Shown here piece by piece: positions 62,401-64,000 of a DNA stretch of 64,000 bases (positions are counted from its first letter, which is position 1; every line of letters starts with the position of its first letter). The notes under the pieces were generated by a model. That model did not search any database and was not told the DNA's origin. It was given only the letters and a program-made list of their open reading frames with translations. This DNA comes from Ahaetulla prasina. Lineage: Eukaryota; Chordata; Lepidosauria; Squamata; Colubridae. The DNA is taken from NCBI RefSeq assembly GCF_028640845.1, contig NC_080539.1, positions 365,695,233 through 365,759,232 on the forward strand, written 5' to 3'. The position numbers and the translations under genes are program-made.

Positions 62401-63549
62401 CTGTTCTCCGAATCCATGTTTCCCGGGGGTCACCTGTACCAGCACCGGGACCAGCTTCCATTGTGGATCCTGCCCTCTGGGTTACACAGGCAACGGAACT
62501 TACTGCACCGACATTAATGAGGTTAGGATCGGCTGCTGCTCTGGACAAGTGACCTTATCACCAACGAGGCGCCTCCAGAAAGAAAGGGCTAAAATTGGGG
62601 AGGGGGCTGGCTGTTTTGTTGGGTTAAAAAGAGCCTTTCTTGGATCCAAGCCAGATTTTTTTTCCTCTGGAAGAAAAATAGGAAAATTCTGACTGTCCTT
62701 TAAACTAGGAGATTGTGAGTTCTAGTCCGCCCTCAGACATGAAAGCCAGCTAGGTGACTTTGGCCCAATCACCCGGAGCCTGAGTTCTAGTCCCAATTTA
62801 GGCATGAAAAGTGGCTGGATAATTTTGGGCCAATCACCCGGAGCTTTGAGTTCTTAGGCATGAAAAGTGGCTGGGTAATTTGGGGCCAATCACCTGGAGC
62901 CTGTGAGTTCTAGTCCTGCCTTAGGCATGAAAACTTTCTGGGTAATTTTGGGCCAATCACCAGGGGACTGAGTTCTAGTCCCACTTTAGGCATGAAAGCC
63001 ATCTGCACACTATTCCAGAGAATCAAGTTCTTGAAAACGTGGAGATTTTTAGCTTCCCAGCCCATTTTTGGACCAAAAAGATTCAAGATGGCTTTAAGCA
63101 AAGGTCTCCAACCTTGGCAACTTTAAGCCTTGTGGACTTCAACTCCCAGAATTCCCCAGCCAGCTTTGCTCTGGAAATTTGCTTTGCTGGCTGGAGAATT
63201 CTGGGAGTTGAAGTCCGCCAGGCTTAAAGTTGCCAAGGTTGGAGACCCTTGCTTTAAGCTACTTTATAGCCCTTTCTGATGACGGGTCCAGGTGGGGACA
63301 GCCTGCCTATCTCAGGAATGCCCACTCCCAACAGGGCATCTGAATGGTGGGTGGACAGCAAAGTCACAATTGTCTTCTTGGTCCCGCAATGAGTGCCTCT
63401 TCTCTCTGCAGTGCACAGCCAACCCCTGCTTCCCCAGAGTCCGCTGCATCAACACCGCGCCTGGTTTCCACTGTGAGTCATGCCCTCCTGGCTACAGAGG
63501 CCCACCGCTGGAAGGAGTCGGTTTAGCGTTTGCCAGGGCAAAGAAGCAG
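46425..63549 (+). CDS. COMP: COMP (thrombospondin-5), N-terminal part, five exons
   Basis: COMP is a secreted pentameric glycoprotein of cartilage and tendon matrix that binds collagens and other matrix proteins. Exons 46425-46500, 52652-52737, 58078-58129, 62352-62521 and 63412-63549 total 522 bp and join in one frame of 174 codons with AG/GT borders. Domains: signal peptide (about residues 1-19), coiled coil (about 27-72), first EGF-like module (about 89-127), and an EGF module starting at Cys129 and continuing beyond the window. The coiled coil follows the signal peptide directly, without the N-terminal laminin G-like domain of thrombospondins 1-4. This and the near-identity to mammalian COMP ([11 protein letters not shown]) separate it from THBS3/THBS4. 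The full protein is about 750 residues in mammals, so roughly three quarters lie outside. No defect is seen in these exons. Confidence 0.96.
46520..46920 (+). mobile_element. diverged CR1 3' pieces in intron 1
   Basis: A short antisense CR1 3' end (GGAAGGGACCTTGGAGGTCT) is near 46540. From 46590 to 46920 a worn plus-strand copy ends in GAGTTGGACTAGAAGACCTC. Confidence 0.65.
47608..47672 (-). mobile_element. CR1 3' end fragment
   Basis: ACAGGGTTGGAAGGGACC followed by CATCTAGTCC, the antisense CR1 end. Confidence 0.65.
47682..48095. mobile_element. family F palindromic repeat
   Basis: TTAGTCCTCGACTTAGGACC and GATCGTAAGTTGGTGACTACC ends pair imperfectly. Confidence 0.75.
48180..48420. mobile_element. 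fold-back repeat in intron 1
   Basis: Arms AGACATTTTGCTTCTCATCC and GATGAGAAGTGAAATATCTT face each other around GAAGAAGCTTCTT. A related half copy is at 49060-49190, and the hAT at 48432-49000 lies between the two. Confidence 0.7.
48432..49000. mobile_element. hAT element with internal hairpins (reverse orientation)
   Basis: Starts CAGGGGCGAAATGG and ends TTACATTTCACCCCTG. Flanks GATTAATG and GGTTAACA are only weakly alike. It contains four or five AAAAGCATTTTTT-type hairpins. Confidence 0.85.
49060..49190. mobile_element. half fold-back repeat
   Basis: CTGAAGAAGCTTCTTGGATG followed by AGAAGCGAAAGATCTTC and a GTCCAGTTGCC block, one arm of the family at 22375 and 59060. Confidence 0.65.
49640..50935 (-). 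mobile_element. R4/Dong-like LINE fragment split by L1
   Basis: The minus strand near 49780-49900 reads [20 protein letters not shown] then [14 protein letters not shown], the conserved C-terminal segment of R4/Dong-type LINEs. An outer part (GGTATCATCGCAGGATATAA) resumes at 50808 after the L1. Family name by memory; fragment decayed. Confidence 0.5.
50127..50793 (-). mobile_element. 5'-truncated L1, 14-bp target duplication
   Basis: GTTGTTTGATGATG is at 50113-50126 and 50794-50807. The minus strand has an open 104-residue frame (50323-50637) with [20 protein letters not shown] and [10 protein letters not shown] segments, the L1 ORF2 C-terminus, then a 3' UTR ending in an A-rich tail at the left edge. 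Open frame and perfect duplication point to a young insertion, not an active one. Confidence 0.85.
51465..51560 (+). mobile_element. second SINE family, head only
   Basis: GGTTAAGGCATCAGGCTAG head with one TGAATTCTAGTCCC unit. Confidence 0.7.
51617..51720. mobile_element. palindromic MITE
   Basis: TTCAACTCCCAGAATTCCCC and GGGAATTCTGGGAGTTGAAG arms around a short loop. Confidence 0.8.
52103..52440. mobile_element. family F palindromic repeat
   Basis: Contains GTTACAACAGCACTGAGAAA and GACTTACAACCAG-type blocks. It ends about 210 bp before exon 2. Confidence 0.65.
52652..52737 (+). CDS. COMP: COMP exon 2: first half of the coiled coil
   Basis: Preceded by TTCTGTTCTAG and followed by GTAAGA. 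It encodes residues 27-54, [20 protein letters not shown] then RELLKQQ, heptads of the five-stranded coiled coil. Gln54, the last codon, is the residue whose ring holds a chloride ion in the known pentamer core. Phase 1 in, phase 0 out. Confidence 0.96.
53010..53155. mobile_element. palindromic MITE
   Basis: TTTCTCAATCTCGGCCACTT and AGTGGCCAAGGTTGAGAAAC ends with GAATTC-containing arms. Confidence 0.8.
53588..54560. mobile_element. family F repeat split by a hAT element
   Basis: Left part 53588-53665 (GTAGTCCTTGACTTAGAACC), then the hAT at 53666-54520, then a short right part. Confidence 0.65.
53666..54520. mobile_element. hAT element with hairpins, itself split by a LINE end
   Basis: Starts CAGGGGTGAAATG and ends GCATTTCACCCCTG. 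An antisense L2-like LINE 3' end (53890-54165, GGACTCAGGGCGGTGTACAG) sits inside. Flanks TTTTGGCG and CTTTGACG are six of eight alike. Confidence 0.8.
55023..55218. mobile_element. short hAT element inside a MITE, duplication GTATGGAC
   Basis: GTATGGAC is at 55015-55022 and 55219-55226. Ends CACTAGTGGGTTTCAC and AAAACCATCATA are weak inverse complements. The MITE arms continue on both sides (54990-55320). Confidence 0.8.
55321..55570 (-). mobile_element. L2-like LINE 3' end
   Basis: (TTTAG)n start, then TACCGCCCTTCTCCCGAAGG and CAGGGCGGTTTACAG. Confidence 0.75.
55759..55832 (-). mobile_element. Bov-B-like tail fragment
   Basis: TTCAGTCGTGTCCGACTCTT resembles the antisense Bov-B 3' end. Short and worn. 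Confidence 0.4.
55970..56408. mobile_element. hAT-type composite, same family as 24419
   Basis: Shares CCATTTTGGATGCAGGTAAG and GTTAAAATTTTTGAAGCCCA with 24480-24735. The open frames through it are repeat-derived. Confidence 0.6.
56690..56865. mobile_element. half of a family F repeat
   Basis: TTGCAACAGCACTGAAACAA and GTCACATGATTG blocks. Confidence 0.55.
57188..57870 (+). mobile_element. CR1 LINE 3' region in COMP intron 2
   Basis: An open 151-residue frame (57188-57643) encodes [38 protein letters not shown] and [20 protein letters not shown], the CR1 ORF2 C-terminus. The 3' end is at about 57870. It is the best preserved CR1 copy here and ends 210 bp before exon 3. Confidence 0.92.
58078..58129 (+). 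CDS. COMP: COMP exon 3: end of the coiled coil, pentamer cysteines
   Basis: Acceptor TTTTTCCACAG, donor GTAAGT. Encodes [17 protein letters not shown]. Cys68 and Cys71 are the residues that form the interchain disulfides locking the five chains, and both are kept. Only 52 bp long, phase 0 in and phase 1 out. Confidence 0.96.
58330..58620. mobile_element. fold-back repeat with long arms
   Basis: Arms of about 120 bp (TAGGTCTTTGGTTATGTGGG ... and its inverse near 58610) face each other around GCTGCGATCACACATTGC. The right arm has GATGAATGAGACTTCGTCGA then AACGTC, a hammerhead-like stretch. Confidence 0.85.
59060..59190. mobile_element. half fold-back repeat (GAAGCTTCTCAGATGAG)
   Basis: CTGAAGAAGCTTCTCAGATG and AGAAGTGAAACGTCC, then GTCCAGTTGCCTTTTGAAAA. 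Same family as 22375 and 48180. Confidence 0.7.
59191..59396 (+). mobile_element. CR1 LINE 3' end
   Basis: AAGCAACTTAGAACTAAGGA through GGGGGTTGGACTAGAAGGCC to CTTCCAACTCTG. The ATT array follows its 3' end directly. Confidence 0.85.
59397..59487. repeat. (ATT)n microsatellite at a CR1 3' end
   Basis: About thirty uninterrupted units joined to the CR1 end. It yields a poly-isoleucine open frame on the other strand that is not a gene. Confidence 0.97.
59690..59755 (-). mobile_element. CR1 3' end fragment
   Basis: ACAGAGTTGGAAGGGACC and CCCCCTGCCCAGGCAGGAAA. Confidence 0.8.
59832..60596. mobile_element. hAT element hosting a second hAT
   Basis: Outer ends CAGTGGTGGGTTTC and GAAGCCCACCTCTG. 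Flanks ATACATGC (59824-59831) and ATACATAC (60597-60604) match at seven of eight. Confidence 0.85.
59937..60402. mobile_element. inner hAT element
   Basis: CAGGGGTGAAATC to GCATTTCACCCCTG, flanked by CTCCATTC (59929-59936) and GTCCATTC (60403-60410). Outside it, the outer element reads on (CCATTCCCACCCCACTCCAG). Confidence 0.88.
60774..61027. mobile_element. short hAT element, perfect duplication GGAATTAT
   Basis: Starts CAGGGGTGAAATCC and ends CCCACCACTG. GGAATTAT is at 60766-60773 and 61028-61035. Its right end carries an inverted copy of the flanking DNA (see findings). Confidence 0.9.
61110..61162. repeat. purine-rich (GGA/GAAA) tract
   Basis: Degenerate GAGGAGGAG, AGAAGAAAGAGAGAG and GAAAGAAAG units next to the big fold-back element. 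Confidence 0.8.
61164..62261. mobile_element. large fold-back element, arms about 500-590 bp
   Basis: Sequence from 61164 to 61669 is the imperfect inverse complement of 61670-62261. The outer arms begin GCACCCACCCCTCTCTTAGG (61181) and end AGGAGAGGGGTGGGTGC (62238-62254). The centre is CTTCC-TGTT-GGAAG (61663-61676), flanked by ACTTGGAACTGAACCC and its inverse. The right arm is longer because an ATTGACAAAGGTGGGGGG unit is present three times. No transposase and no clear target repeat. It may be a MITE-like or fold-back transposon of unknown type. Confidence 0.85.
62352..62521 (+). CDS. COMP: COMP exon 4: first EGF-like module
   Basis: Acceptor CTCTCTCCAG, donor GTTAGG (GT kept, otherwise a weak match). 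It encodes a short Gly/Val-rich linker, then an EGF-like module with cysteines 89, 94, 100, 109, 112 and 123 in the pattern C-x4-C-x5-C-x8-C-x2-C-x10-[10 protein letters not shown] and [14 protein letters not shown] are typical thrombospondin/COMP segments. Asn119-Gly-Thr is a potential N-glycosylation site, equivalent to the NGS of mammalian COMP. Phase 1 in, phase 0 out. Confidence 0.96.
62700..63005 (+). mobile_element. second SINE family, five tandem head units
   Basis: Five units of about 55-68 bp, each with a GAGTTCTAGTCC-like (shortened in the third), an AGGCATGAAA-like and a GGGCCAATCACC-like block (the last unit lacks its end). No SINE tail follows. Confidence 0.8.
63099..63250. mobile_element. 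palindromic hAT-like MITE, duplication GCTTTAAG
   Basis: GCTTTAAG is at 63091-63098 and 63251-63258. Arms are CAAAGGTCTCCAACCTTGGC and its inverse, with a short extra insert in the loop. It ends 160 bp before exon 5. Confidence 0.85.
63412..63549 (+). CDS. COMP: COMP exon 5: second EGF-like module, first part
   Basis: Acceptor TCTCTCTGCAG, donor GTAACA. Encodes residues 129-174: [20 protein letters not shown], then [20 protein letters not shown] and ARAKKQ, nearly the same as mammalian COMP. Cysteines 129, 134, 140, 149 and 152 are present; the sixth lies in the next exon, outside the window. 46 codons, phase 0 at both ends. Confidence 0.96.
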
Positions 63550-63604
63550 GTAACAAGGATCTCCTCTCCTCTGGGGCAAATTTGTAACATTGGCAGCGCC
63601 TGCA

Positions 63605-63812
63605 GGTAGTCCTCGACATACAGCCATAAGTCATGTCGGTCGCTAAGTGGATCACCACATGATCACCACTCATTTTATTACCATTTTTGCGGTGGTTGTT
63701 AAATGGATCCATTGAGTGGAAGGTTTCTGGCCAAAAAAGAGCAAATTGTAAATTGTGGTCAACACATCACTGATGGCCACAAATATGAGCCAGTTCCCGA
63801 GTGCCACTAATG
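63605..63812. mobile_element. family F repeat in intron 5, split
   Basis: GTAGTCCTCGACATACAGCC end, interrupted at 63812 by the next hAT element. Confidence 0.7.
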
Positions 63813-64000
63813 CAGGGATGAAATGCTCCCGGTTCAGATTGGATCACCCGATCCGGTAGCGATGGCGGCGGGTGGTTCAAAGAACCAGTAGCAAAAATCC
63901 CTGCCCCCTCCTCCGCCCACGATCATCAGAGGTTTTTTTTTTTAAACTTTTAAAAGCATTTTTCCTTTGCCCGAAAAAAATGCTTTTAAAAGTAAAAAGA
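63813..64000. mobile_element. hAT element with hairpins, runs off the window
   Basis: Starts CAGGGATGAAATGCTCCCGG and shows the AAAAGCATTTTTCC hairpin arms of the family at 31618 and 48432. Its right end is beyond the window. Confidence 0.8.

Larger units (their letters stand above)
62522..63411 (+). other. COMP intron 4 (890 bp)
   Basis: Mostly a SINE head array (62700-63005) and a MITE (63099-63250). Confidence 0.9.

Noticed and set aside
62285..62692. 135-residue frame across COMP exon 4 as a separate gene
   Set aside because: Only 62352-62521 is exon; the rest reads into introns past AG and GT sites, and the upstream part is a CAA/TAA tract.
46425..63549. THBS3 or THBS4 instead of COMP
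   Set aside because: The signal peptide exon joins the coiled coil directly with no N-terminal domain, and Gln54, Cys68 and Cys71 match COMP numbering.
1..64000. CRISPR arrays or prokaryotic operons
   Set aside because: Spliced gene, SINEs, LINEs and microsatellites show vertebrate nuclear DNA; no spaced short direct repeats of the CRISPR type were seen.

Overview
The window looks like nuclear DNA of a squamate reptile, most likely a snake. The squamate signal is the repeat mix: CR1, L2-like and L3-like LINEs, a Bov-B (RTE) fragment, an R4/Dong-like fragment, an L1 3' end, a Sauria-type SINE with a Bov-B-like tail, many short hAT elements with perfect 8-bp target duplications, and an AGAAT microsatellite attached to a LINE tail. 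The last is a pattern described for snake CR1/L3 LINEs. The species call is an inference from repeats, not from a marker gene.

The only host gene I can support is COMP (cartilage oligomeric matrix protein, thrombospondin-5) on the + strand. Its first five coding exons are at 46425-46500, 52652-52737, 58078-58129, 62352-62521 and 63412-63549. They join in frame to 174 codons: signal peptide, pentamer-forming coiled coil with Gln54, Cys68 and Cys71, first EGF-like module and most of the second. The remaining EGF modules, the calcium-binding type 3 repeats and the C-terminal globe lie beyond the window. Introns 1-3 (about 6.2, 5.3 and 4.2 kb) are swollen with transposons.

Layout. 1-5.8 kb: an almost full-length but broken L2-like LINE (minus strand) inside an older CR1 copy. 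5.8-9.7 kb: a solo LTR, a hAT element and a cluster of palindromic MITEs. 9.85-15.77 kb: a composite hAT element with a perfect 8-bp duplication, holding a LINE tail, a broken coiled-coil protein fragment resembling centrobin, and a gypsy-type LTR retrotransposon (minus strand, 5-bp duplication GCTTC). 15.8-31.5 kb: dense nested repeats, including a solo LTR inside a Bov-B fragment inside a palindromic repeat. 31.5-45.2 kb: a 5.6-kb segment present twice in direct orientation (31494-37116 and 39584-45237) around a 2.47-kb spacer with a CpG-rich head. 45.9-46.4 kb: a short repeat-poor stretch holding the presumed COMP promoter. 46.4-64 kb: COMP, with an L1 insertion, fold-back elements (one about 1.1 kb), nested hATs and a SINE with a tandemly repeated head.

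No operon, CRISPR array, tRNA or rRNA gene was seen. Most long open frames are inside repeats. Repeat boundaries with stated target duplications are good to a base or two; the others are approximate, and family names come from recognition by eye.
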